Shown: positions 27,201-39,200 of the stretch, piece by piece | Position numbering within the stretch: the stretch's first letter is position 1 | How the letters are laid out: the number at the start of each line of letters is the position of its first letter | Origin: Rostratula benghalensis | Lineage: Eukaryota; Chordata; Aves; Charadriiformes; Rostratulidae | Reading direction: 5' to 3' | Length of the DNA stretch: 64,000 nucleotides | Assembly: GCA_013399305.1 (NCBI GenBank) | Contig: VXAI01000004.1 | Span: 1,093,768 to 1,157,767 of the forward strand | Translations under genes and position numbers: made by a program | The notes under the pieces: generated by a model | What the model was told of the DNA's origin: nothing | The model's database searches: none | The model's input: the letters and a program-made list of their open reading frames with translations, nothing else

Positions 27201-30200
27201 GCTGCAAATCATAAACTCCTGCTCAAAAGTTGCAGACCTACTGCTTGATAATGGTTTGCTCTATGTGTTGTGTAATACACTGGCTGCTCTCAATGGACTG
27301 GAAACAAAGTGAGTATCATATCACTTCCTATAAAGTAGTCCAGGTACAAACTTAAGTCTAGCAAAAATTACTGTATTATACTTGTTCTGCTTTCTAAGTG
27401 ATCAGAGAGCTTGTATAAAAGTAACACTGGCTTTGAGATTTTCAGCTTTGCTTATACTTGTTAAGTGAAAGTTAATGTTTAGCTAACACAGTTCTAACAA
27501 TGGAATATGAAATGTTCTTTCCATACCTTAAACTTTCAAGTAAAATAACATTTTAAAATGCAAGTTTGTCACACTGTTTGTACTTGGAAGCTTTTCCTGG
27601 TGTAACTCACCTGAACAGTAAGATAAAGGCCCAGGAGATGGTAGCATTCTGCTGTATCTATAGCCAATATTAAAACTTCAGGATAAGTCTCTCCTGGGAG
27701 ATTTTGAGTTACTCAAACGACTTTATTATAAATATTCTGTACTTTAGGACAGTTATACAGGGAAGGAAGGAGAGGTGGGGTTTAGTTAATTTCATAAGCT
27801 TGTGTCCTGAAGAAACAGTCAAATTTCCTTTTTAATCCTGTATAGTTTGTTCTGAATAGCTACAAATTGAGATATATGCTGATTTTTTTTTATTTTTTTT
27901 TTTAGAAACAGTTTCAGATGTATTCTTTAATTTTGAAATCTGGTAATAATACATCATTGCTTCTCCAACGAAACTCTGTTACAATCATGATATTAGAACG
28001 TCTCAAAGATTTGCAGGTTCCCAATATGCCAAAGTTAATACTAAAGAGGTGTCTTTGATTACGCTTTTCTAGCCTTCAGCAGTAACATTTCTATTTGAAA
28101 TGCAATATTGTATTAGGTAGGGTTGGCAAAAAGAGCAAGGGGAGTAGTAATGGGTCTTGTTGTGGGTTACAATCTACTAGAATTGTCATGTTTCTGGTAA
28201 CTACAACTTTGTTTGCAGCATTCCCTTGAATGACTACAAGTTACTTGCATGCGATATACAACAGCTGCTGGTAGCAGTTGCAATTCATGCCTGCAGCTCC
28301 TCAGGTTCTCAATATTTTCGTGTTATTGAAGACCTCATTGTGCTGCTGGGTCATCTTCAAAATAGTAAAAATGCAAGGATGCAAAGTAAGTTACCTGCTT
28401 ATTTTTGGGTCATGGGACTGGAGAAGTAAATCCCTTCCCTGTTAAATTGTTTAAATTAATATTCCTGCCATGGGAGAAGGGGGAGTTTTCTGGTGATGGA
28501 TCTTCTTTCTCTAAGTGGTTCTCAAACTAGTAGTTTTCCTCAGGAGCCTGCCTTGTGGTAAAGAATTGTGTACTGCTAATCTGAACCAATGGTGACTGGA
28601 AAAGTTCATTAAGGGTATTTAAATGGAAATATTCTATACAGTTTCAGCTTATTTCAGAGTTATCAATTTCAATAGCTTTTGCATGAGAACTCACTTCTGT
28701 GGAATAGTGAGGTGACTTTCTGTGTGACTCTGGGGACTCAAGAGTTTACAGCTCTTGACACATTTTATGTTCTCTTACATTTTACAAGCATCTGGTAAAA
28801 AATTCTTGAAGACGTGTAAAGAGTGTCACATGTTCCTTCTATGCTTCTCTCCGTAGATATGGCAGTTGTTCTGCAGTTAAGAGTTCTTCAAGCAGCTATT
28901 GAATTAATAAAAACTACAGCAAACCAAGATGTTCAGGAGCAGACCGGTTCAGCCCCATCGCCATCTGCGCCACATCGAGCAATGTTTCAAAAGCGTAAAG
29001 GCATTGCTGGTGAGTAGCAGAAGTGTAGTATTCCTGTATCTTTCTCCTGTATGTACTTTCAAACTGCAATTTCAGTAAGGAAACCAATGAGTCCAGTTGC
29101 TTTGGTTCTTCTGTTGATTTGCTTTATAAGTCAATATGTATATTTTTAGAATAGTGCAGCCTCTACCCATTTGAACCTGGGGGGGTTTATATTAGGAGAA
29201 GGGAGAAGGGAACAAAAATTAAACGTTGGTCACCTTATTCTCACTGCAGTATCTAAAGGCAGATTTTACCACCTTTTGGGATTCTCTTCAATTCACAAGT
29301 TGCTTTGAAAACATCTTTAATAAGAAATTCATAGTGGTTTTAATAGCCAACTTCACAGTAAAAAAAATACCAAAGTGAAGTTAGTACTAGTAATTTTAAC
29401 ACAGCTGTGATGTGGGGATTGCATTGTTGCACAGCCTCTAATTAGGGGTCATCCTGAACTACATACCTCCTACTCCAAATTTATAGATGAGAAAGTGAAA
29501 TTCCTAGATGCCACTGTGGCTGTGCTTGTAAAAACATTTGTGCAGTTCTAGATTTAGCAGTGATATTTTCTCTGTATTCGATAGATTGTGAATCACTGTT
29601 TAAAGGTTTTGGAGTCTTCTGGCTGGAAACTGATTTTGTATATCTGTCATAAATGAAGCCACATTTAAGAGACTCTGTAAAAGACAGAACTTAAACCTGA
29701 TATGTGCTTGAGTTTTCCTTAAACAAAAAAAAAAACAGCAGATACCAGCCTACTATTATTCCCTGTTTATTATGGGAATGTTTTTCTTGATATGGTCAAC
29801 TCTCAAGGTCCCTCTCCAGCCTAGTAAACATACTAGTGAAAATGCTTTTATGCCGGAGAAGAATCTGGTAAGGCACTCAAGACTACAAAAAATTAAATAG
29901 TTCTTTCCAAAAGAAGTGGATATGGTCAAGACCCACCAGTTCATTTCAACAAAACTTTAAGGAATATTCTTATAGGTTAGAAATAGGACTTCTATCAAAA
30001 TTAGTGGCATATGGGATATGGAAATGTGTTTGTTTATAGCTGTTAATAAAACTGTCTCCTCATTTTGATATGCCATAATTTTTGTTGTATTGCTGATTTC
30101 TTTATTCCTTTAATTCTACAGTAAAAACAGGAATAAACAACTTTTTCAGCATCAGCTTTACACAAAAATATGCAAGCTGTACAGTAAGTCTGATTATGTG

Positions 30201-33200
30201 ACTAACTCATTTCATAATATCACATCTTGAATTTTATGTATTTATTTCCAAACAGAAAATCTTTTAAAAGAAGGACAAAATGAGCCAAATGACACCTATG
30301 TTCCTTTCAATATTAATGTGCTTCAAATGCTTTGTTTCCTTAAGTGACGTGAACTCTTGGGATTAAAGCGCTTGCCGAGTGATTAATTTCTTGTGCATTT
30401 TATTAGAATGCTATTAATGCTCTTCTACTTAAAGGCTCCAGAAAGTTTGCACTTGCTCAGTCTGATGCTCTGCTGATGAAAATGCGTTCACTAGCAAGTG
30501 AGGAATTCAACATGATGATGCAGCGGAGAATGAGCCAAGAAAATCCCATCCATGCCACTGAGACTGAGTTTGTACAAAGGTTACAGAGGCTGACTGTTCT
30601 GGCTGTGAACAGACTCATTTATTTAGGTAGGGTTTCTTGTTATTTGATGCTGTTTTGACAGAGCCAACATAGTGCTGTATGAAAAATGGGTTCTTGCTTT
30701 TGGAGTGCTGAAGCATTTGAGAGGAAAGTGGTACCACTGAAGCTAGTTTAATGGGTTTAAACATAAAACATCATTCTCTGTTATTTGTCTCACAGTATTA
30801 TGTAACTGACAATCTGGATACAGTTTTTATCTGAATGAACTGAACAAGTTATTTTATACATTAGTGCATTTGTGTGGTAACTGCCTGAATTACCTGAAGA
30901 TTTAGCTCTGCCAAAGGGGGCATCTGCTCCCTGATGGGAGCATCCATCAGGTTGTGCGTTTCTGGGAAATAGCTACATTTATTACCAAGACTTTGATGAC
31001 TTTGGGGGCTAGTTGAAATTGCACAGAAGCAAGAGAAAGAGTTTAGCATGTGGACAAATAACTGAATGGCTCTGTGATCAACTGGAAATGCTGAGTGAAT
31101 AGTTTTGTATGGGAATTGAAATAAGGAATAGATTTTTATACTGAAAATTAATAAAACTATGGTAAATATATGGGTAAAAGCAATGGTTGATTTAATGCCA
31201 CCTAAAGGATCCTAGCGTTTTCTTGCTTGAGATGGTACTGATCAATATGTGCCTTTTAAATTTTAAGCGTCCACTGAAGAGAGCCTTGATGTACTGGGGA
31301 TAACAGAAACCACAAGTCAAAGCAGACCTTCAGCAGCCCAGCAGGAAGTTCCTGAAGAAGAAAGCCAGCAAGAACTGCCTAACAGAACAAATCCTTTTCT
31401 TAAAGAAATGTTCAAAATGTTGGTGGAGGGAGTCAAAGTATCCATTGTAAGTAATGGAGATGTTGTCCACACGAAAGTGTATTTCATAAGGTTCCTTTAT
31501 GAGGAACTTCTGATGCATAAGGTCTTCTGTCTCTAAATGCTTTCCTTGCTGCCTCTCTTAATTAAGCTGTGGCATTAAAAAATTTTTTTTCAACCTTCCA
31601 GTTATTCTGCAGTTGTAAAATAATAGTCTGCTCTGATTTTTACCTTAACATGTAGCTTCTTGAACAATCACACAAAGGTCAAATACGTTTCTATATAGTC
31701 CACAATTTTGATTTTTCTCTGAAACCTTAATGTTTAAGTTTACTGGAGCCTATAAAACAAGATCTGCTATGCATCCAGAGAGCTTCTGAGCAATTTGTTT
31801 CTATAACATATTTAGAGTTGGTGATGTAACTGTAAGGAAGAGGAACTTTTTTTTTCAATTGTTACCAAAGGGCTGTGAGTTTTCTAGTGTACAGGTATTA
31901 GCTTGTCAGCTTTTCCAGGGTGATCAGATTTTGCTTGGGTAATTTGAAAACGTGTGATCGGAAAACTTAACTTGCTGCTTCTGGCCTCTTTATTTCTCCT
32001 AAGCTGTCTTTATAAAAGTAGCTTAACCTAATTTTCTAGCTCTGGAAAATTTGTTAGGTCTGTTGTCTTATGTCATACTTCTAGTACTTTTCAAAGATGG
32101 CAGGTTTATTCTTGTGAGCACATGCACCTCAGTCCAATGCGTGGTTTCTAATCTTTTGAGGTAATCAGTTCAGAAACTTGTGACTAAACTAGAAGGGCTA
32201 TTCATTAAAATAAGCAAAGAAAAAATTCTTTGAATTTTTTTTTTAACCCTTTACATCATAATTTTCACTTCTTGGATTGATATCTAGTCCCTTCAGCTGA
32301 ATATCCAGTTTAGCTAGGAGTTGCCTTCCTAACTTCAGCAGAGTGAAAAATATTTATTTTATTAGGATGAATAAACTCTTTAATTTTTAGTAGAATGGCT
32401 TTTAAGCCACAATAATATTCAGTAAACTAAAATTAAAACTATTTGGTAGAGAAATCTTTTCCTTACACTTTCACAATGTTAACTGTGTTTCGTAATGTGA
32501 AAACTCGGTAAAAGGAAGCCCTAACCCTCTAACATTAAAAAACTTTCTTTTATTTAGGGCACCAGCAGAATGAACACACCAAAGCAGCAGTGGAAGAGAA
32601 TCCTCTTGTCATGTAAGGACATGTTCCGCACGCAACTCGGCAGGCTTCTTGTGCACAACTTGTCTCCAACAAGGCCACTGCAAAACAGAAAGCAGGCTTT
32701 GGAGATGGTACATGAAGTAAACCATCAGGAGATTATGCGTGACTGTCTTAGCCCAACTTTGCAAGTAAGCTCAAGATTGAGAGAAGTTTGTAAAATCTGT
32801 ATTCAGGGTTTTTTATTTTTTCATTTTATCATTATTTAAAACAGTATGTGGCTAAAGCTGTTCACTGTTTTAGCAATGTTTAGTGCAATGAAAAAGTCAT
32901 GTCACACAAAATACCTGTGTGTATCTCTGAAATTGCTGTGTTGTCTTGAGGGTAGATGGTTTGGTAAGAGGCAAGATAGGATTGCATCTGGCATCTTGAC
33001 TTCGTAGCACATGAAACACCACGTATCCTATGTAGCACAGGAACAAAAGGTGGTGCTAGTCTTAACAAAGAATTTTACTGGGGATGCTTGAAGTTAAGGT
33101 ACCCCGAAAAAGCAGATTAATGAAGGAATTACCCTTGCCTTGGAACTCTTAACTTCCTGAAACTTGTAAGAACTGATTGCCACTGGCTTTTTAAGATGCA

Positions 33201-36200
33201 GTCAGTACTCAATCAAAGCAGTACTCTATCTTAGCTTTTTTAGCCTTTATCAACTCTTGAAGTGGAATTGTATATTCTGTGTTCTTAACTCAAGTAGCTG
33301 AACAGTTTCTCTCTGCTTTTCTGGGTTTGTCAAAAAAAGCTTTTTTGGTTGTACTCTGTTAGTATGAGCTTGAGAGAAAGCATTTCTTAGAGTCGTGACC
33401 AGGAATCAGGTAGGAATGTTGATGTTTGAGATCTTCAGTAGCTGCAAGAATGAAATCCATGATGGAAGATAAGCCATGGTTTGAATCAGTGCATACTAAG
33501 GAGAGAAAATATGTATTAGATGATCCTATGACACTTCTGCATTTCTGCTCACATTACACATTATTCAATTAAGCTAATGCTTTCACCAGTAAAAGGAGAG
33601 CTGATATATTAGCAGTGGTTTCTTTGGGGAAGCGTCACGTTGAGTGCATTTATGGCCTGTGTCTGCTTAACTTCATTATCTGTCAGCTCTAATTTGATTA
33701 ATCAAACAAGGTGTAGCGTTCTTGGCACGCAAAATTAGGAGTCTCTGGCACATGTTTCCTGAATTATAAACAGGGCTGCAGGAGCTGAGTATTTGAAAAA
33801 GAAACTTAACTTTCCTGTAAGCCACTTGAAACGTCACAAGATGCTGGGGGAAGTTTTGTCATGTGGAGGGTGAAATTCAGCATGTTCTTTCTCGTTTTAT
33901 AAGAGTTTGACTTCAAATGTTAAAGCACTATTTTCTTTAAATCACAGAAATTAGAAGAAACCTGTCCAGGCTGATTAGAAAAGGGAATCAAGTTGGAGGA
34001 AAAAACTGTGCAGTGCTGTATTGTGGAAATGAGAATGACCATACATCTTTTTTTCCCCTTTTATTTTCTTTTCATCTTTCAGCATGGACCTAAATTAGTG
34101 CTCTATTTATATGAATTAATGCACAATCACAGTGATGAAATGACCAAAGAACAACAAAGAACAGCAGGAGACTTTGTGAATACTTTAAAATCTTGTGGCT
34201 ACAAATGCATTCCCCTGAGTCCACGACCAAAACCAGATGTAATAAAAGCTTTGAAAGAGGTTTGTGAATAAAAACTTGACTTCAAAAGCTGGTCATATTT
34301 GATACAATTGTCTATCATATAGTCAGAATTTTACTGCAGAAAGCTGTTTTGTCTGCTTATGCTTGTGGGGATTCTTTCTTATGAATGTTTGTTACATATA
34401 CTCAGTGTTTCACAGCAAGCTCACATGTTACTGTTCTTGGTTAAGCGTATTACTTATCCCAGAAAAAGTGAGAACTCATAAGTTACCAGTATCTCTCACT
34501 GCCAGGGAAAAAAAATAATTTCTATGGTTACTTGCAAAAAAACCCCAGACATTTAAATATAATAAAACTGCAGTAAATGAAATGAAGTCATGATGGTTTT
34601 AAATGCTGTGAAAGGTATCAGTTGAACAGTGTTGTCAGTCTTCCCTTTTTAAATTGGCATACCTTTAGCCTCTGCTTCCTTAGTTTGTACATCTGAAAAG
34701 AAAAAGTAATGTATAAAACTTCCATTCAGGATCAGAAGAAATATGAGATGGAAGAAGGTGTAAACAAAGCTGCCTGGGAGAAGACAATGGCTAATAATCG
34801 GCAAAAGTAAGTACCTTCCCAAAGGGGCTGTGAGGACTCTGTAAGAATGCTCTCTGTTCAGCACACCCCATTGCAAAGTTGCCTTTATGGTTATTATAGA
34901 TATTTTTTCACATTAATAGCACTGCTACATTTCAGGGGTGTTTTTACTATTATAAAAACAGCATGATTGTAGGAATATGCATTTTGATATACTGCATAAT
35001 AAACAGGATTGTGTGAACTTCAGGATATGAAACCATTTTTTGCACATCTGACACCCTGTCCTTAGTTTTACAGCTGTTTTATCTGTCCAGTTGCTGTGAT
35101 CTCTGCAATTAAATGTAAGGCAAATGTACCTGCAACGAACCCTGATTTTCAGCAAATAAAACGTCATATTCAGTATTTGACTACTTTTGTGAGTGACGGA
35201 CACTGCTACTAACTGGAGTAATGTAAATTTAGGTAGCTTGTAGTAGATTTAAGAGGTTCTTTCCATTAATTGAAATATCAGGCTCTGCCATAAAAATCAA
35301 ATGTGAGATGCACACACAACATACTTTAATGCAGCCAGTGACAGTAGCTGTAAAAGTCAGCTTAGTCAAGTCTGTCCCAATAAGTGGTAAGACTTTGCTA
35401 TGTTGAATAACTTAAAGATTTGAGCAGTGGGAAATTACGGTTCCTAAATTTTTTTTATTGTAGTGAGTACACATTTGTTAGTGAAGCATGCTAATATATA
35501 GCCATTGATCTTGTGATTGTCTTATATTTGGCCACACATTATAGCTTTTTTGAATGCTCAGAAGCAGAAGGTATTCATGAGTCTTGTTAAGATCTTGTAC
35601 ACTAAGTTAATTTGCATCTGCTGTAACAAGAACTATGGATATCTGTAATTTCATAATTTCAATATTAATTTCATAAGTAGTTTTGGGGTTTTCCCTTTTC
35701 AGTGTGTTTATTTGATGTTTTAAAACACAACTCTTTCCTCAGTCTCTTTCAACGTCTGGATACAAAATCTAAAGACATTTCTAAAATAGCTGGAGACATC
35801 ACACAAGCTGTGTCTCTGTCACAAGGAATGGAGAGGAAGAAAGTAATCCAGCACATCAGAGGGATGTATAAGGCAGAGCTAAGTGCCAGCAGACATTGGC
35901 AGGAACTTGTTCAGCAGCTTACCCACGATCGGTGAGTTGTTCTCACATCTCAGTGGGAAAGAGAGAGAGAGAGAGAGAGACTCAATGCCTGACATGTGCT
36001 TTTCATTCTACATAGAGGCACATGGAATGTTGATGATATAAAAATTAGAATTATTGATCATCTGATGGTTAAAGACTTGTAAAATATTTGATTTATTCTC
36101 CTTTTTTTTGGTAGTATGAATAGTATGCCATTTAAACAGGTTTTTGTCAGATACATTTTGCTGTGCCTAATACAATGAAGAATGTAATAAAATTTTAATA

Positions 36201-39200
36201 TCTTGCTTCACATTGATGGAGTAACAAAACATTTTCTGTGTGATGTTACTTACATTAGCATCCAGATACTGTTTGTTAATCTGCATACAGCAAAAGATGT
36301 TAAGTCTTGACAAGAAACCAAACAAGTATTTTTGCTGCTGCAGAACTAGTATTATGTTTGCAGCAGTTCAGTTTTCAAAATACAGTCCAGGGTGCATTGT
36401 GTTCATCAGAATTAGTAACTTCAAGAGCAGTCTTACAGAAGCTCATAATTAGTCAGTCAGGGGGATAGCTCATGAACACAAACTATAGAATTCAGTTGTT
36501 TGATACTTTTTCAGAAATAATTGCCCAGTGTTCTACCATGAAGCTTCTGCCTTTCCACTAGCTAAAGCAGAGCAGAATGACTAAGTGTATGTACTGCCTC
36601 TGCTGCCAAACCAACATACTTTGGTTTTTCCAGAGCACTCTGGTATGACCCAGTCTATTACCCAACGTCTTGGCAACTGGATCCAACAGAGGGCCCAAAC
36701 AGAGAGAGGCGCCGCTTGCAAAGGTGCTACCTGACTATTCCAAACAAGTACCTTCTCCCAGACAGGCAGAAACAGGAAGGTAATTATAACATCTTCTAAG
36801 AATATATCTGACTTGTAATCACTGCTACTGCCTTATTATCTGTGGTTTTTTGTAGGTGTGATAAAAACTCCATTATCTTATCTATTTGAAGACAAAACAC
36901 ATTCTTCTCATTCTTCTACTGTAAAGGACAAAGCTGCAAGTGAACATATAAGGTAAGGTTTGAGTAACATTTACCTTCCTTTCCCACCTTCTCCCATTCC
37001 AATGAAACAGTCCTTCTCACTTTTTTTAAAATCAAAATAAACAGTAACAAAACCTAAGCAAGTGAGATTGGAGACAAATGTCAAATGATAAGTTTTTTTA
37101 TATATTCATAAGCAAAAGATTAGAGCTCCTAACACATACATTTTAGGAGTCTTAAAAGAGTCCATCTCCATGATGTCAAAAATCGGTAAAAGCAAATACC
37201 ATCTGGTGTGATGGGGGGATGGGACTTCTGTGGAATAACTTGAATGGGATTTCTTTACTTATTTGTCACTTGGATATCTAAGGCAGGCAGCGCTGCTAGA
37301 TCTGGTAGGTCATTACATCAGTGTTCAGAAGCAAATTGTGTTTCCATCTTCTCTGCTTTTACCATTGACTCAACTCTGCTGTTGTGTCAATTTACCACCT
37401 ATTGCAGATACTAATGCTCCCTAAAGTAACTCCAAAGAACACACAAAGCAATAAACACAAATACCTATTGTGCAAGTCTTGGAAGTTAAGGTTCTGTTAG
37501 CCTTTCTGTTAGTTTTAGGTATGTGCCAGAAAGTGCATAAATCTACAAGAAACAATACTCTTTATGTATTACAGAGTAAATCGAAGGTGTATCAGCGTAG
37601 CACCTTCTAGAGAGACTGCAGGTGAACTGTTGCTAGGTAAGTAGAATTTTCAGTCCTCAATTATCCTTTTTATCTAGGATTTTGCTGTATATATAAACTA
37701 GGCCGATTTTTAAAGCCATTGAGCTGTTTCTTGACTTCTTATGGATTATATAGCTCAAAAGTTTATATTTTGCCTTTCTTCCCTACTGTTAGCATGAATA
37801 CAGTTAAATTTTGAAGTTGCAGACCACTTCCTAAAAGATGCAGAGTCCTAAATTCTCTTTCTGTCAGTACTGTCTTGCCCAGGTACTATTCTTAGTATTC
37901 TTAACACCTGAGCACTCTGCATAATGCGTCTTTAACATTATATGAAAAGAGTAATATCATGTACCTTTTTGCAACTATTTTTTCTGTAGGAAAATGTGGC
38001 ATGTATTTTGTTGAAGATAATGCTTCAGACACAGTTGAAAATTCAGTAAGTATAAGAGCATACTGTCCATCCTTAATTTTTCCAAACTACGACCATGAGT
38101 AGCTTTTATCTACTGTTATTGAGATTAACAGAGTACTATAGCTGGACGTGTCTGAACAAGGCCAGCCAAACTGATTGATGGAGTAACAAAACATTTTTGT
38201 CCCAGTGTTTCTGGCTGTGGAATCAGTGGTGACAGCAAAAAATAAGAAAGATGTGAGCCTGGGAGGGAATGAGGAGAGGGTGATGTGGATGGAGAAGCTT
38301 CTGTACTTTCCTGTCCATTGCTCAGAGTTCATCAGCGTAAGTGTGCAGAGCTTGCTTTGGTCTGCACCCGAGCTGATTTGCCTTGCTGGAAGCTGGAGCA
38401 CTGGGAAGGACAGAAACTCACAAGTGTATGAATTGTGCTGTACTCTACAGCATATAGTTCTTGAATTTTTCCATTACATAGGATGTTTCAGCTCCCCCCT
38501 CTTCCTGTACAAGAGGACTCTTTCATGGAGGAACCTGGAACCGACCTAAACCTTATGACATACAAAGGCTCTGTTGTATTAAGTTTATAAATCCAACAGA
38601 CGTTTAAAAAAGAAAATCAAGATATGGGTTATACTGTTGAAAGTCTTAAACTATTTTCAGGGAGCTCCTCCTTGCACCCACTAAGCACACAGCTCCTGTG
38701 GTTTAAGAAGTTACCAGCTATTTTTCTGCTTTGTCCTTCACAGAACTGTCAGATTTATGGATTCATGGCAAAGCTTTGCTTGCTGATTGGCCATCCAATA
38801 TTTTATCTTAAGAGCCAGTGAAATTATGGCATTGAGTGCTAGTGTTGGATAGGGAACTGGAGCAGCTGAGGAGTTTGATGTTCACCCTAGAGAACAGTGG
38901 AGGATGGAAAACATATGAAGAAAATAACAATGTCTTAAAGCGTTGCAGCAAAATTATAAGCTTTATGGTTATAAACTGGCCCCATTGAAGGTTTACTTGT
39001 TTGGAAAAATCTGCTATTTAAAATAACCTTTTCAATCTTTTCTGCAAATTCTGCAGAGTTTTCATGGAGAAACTGAACCAGCATCATTTTCTTGGACCTA
39101 TGAGGAAATTAAGGAAGTTCATAAGCGCTGGTGGCAGTTAAGAGACAATGCTGTGGAAATATTTCTAACGAATGGCAGAACTTTACTCTTGGCTTTTGAT

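Noticed and set aside
27880..27905. Long T tract ending in TAG, resembling an acceptor in intron 21
   Set aside because: No homologous coding sequence or good paired donor follows; exons 21 and 22 join in frame without it.
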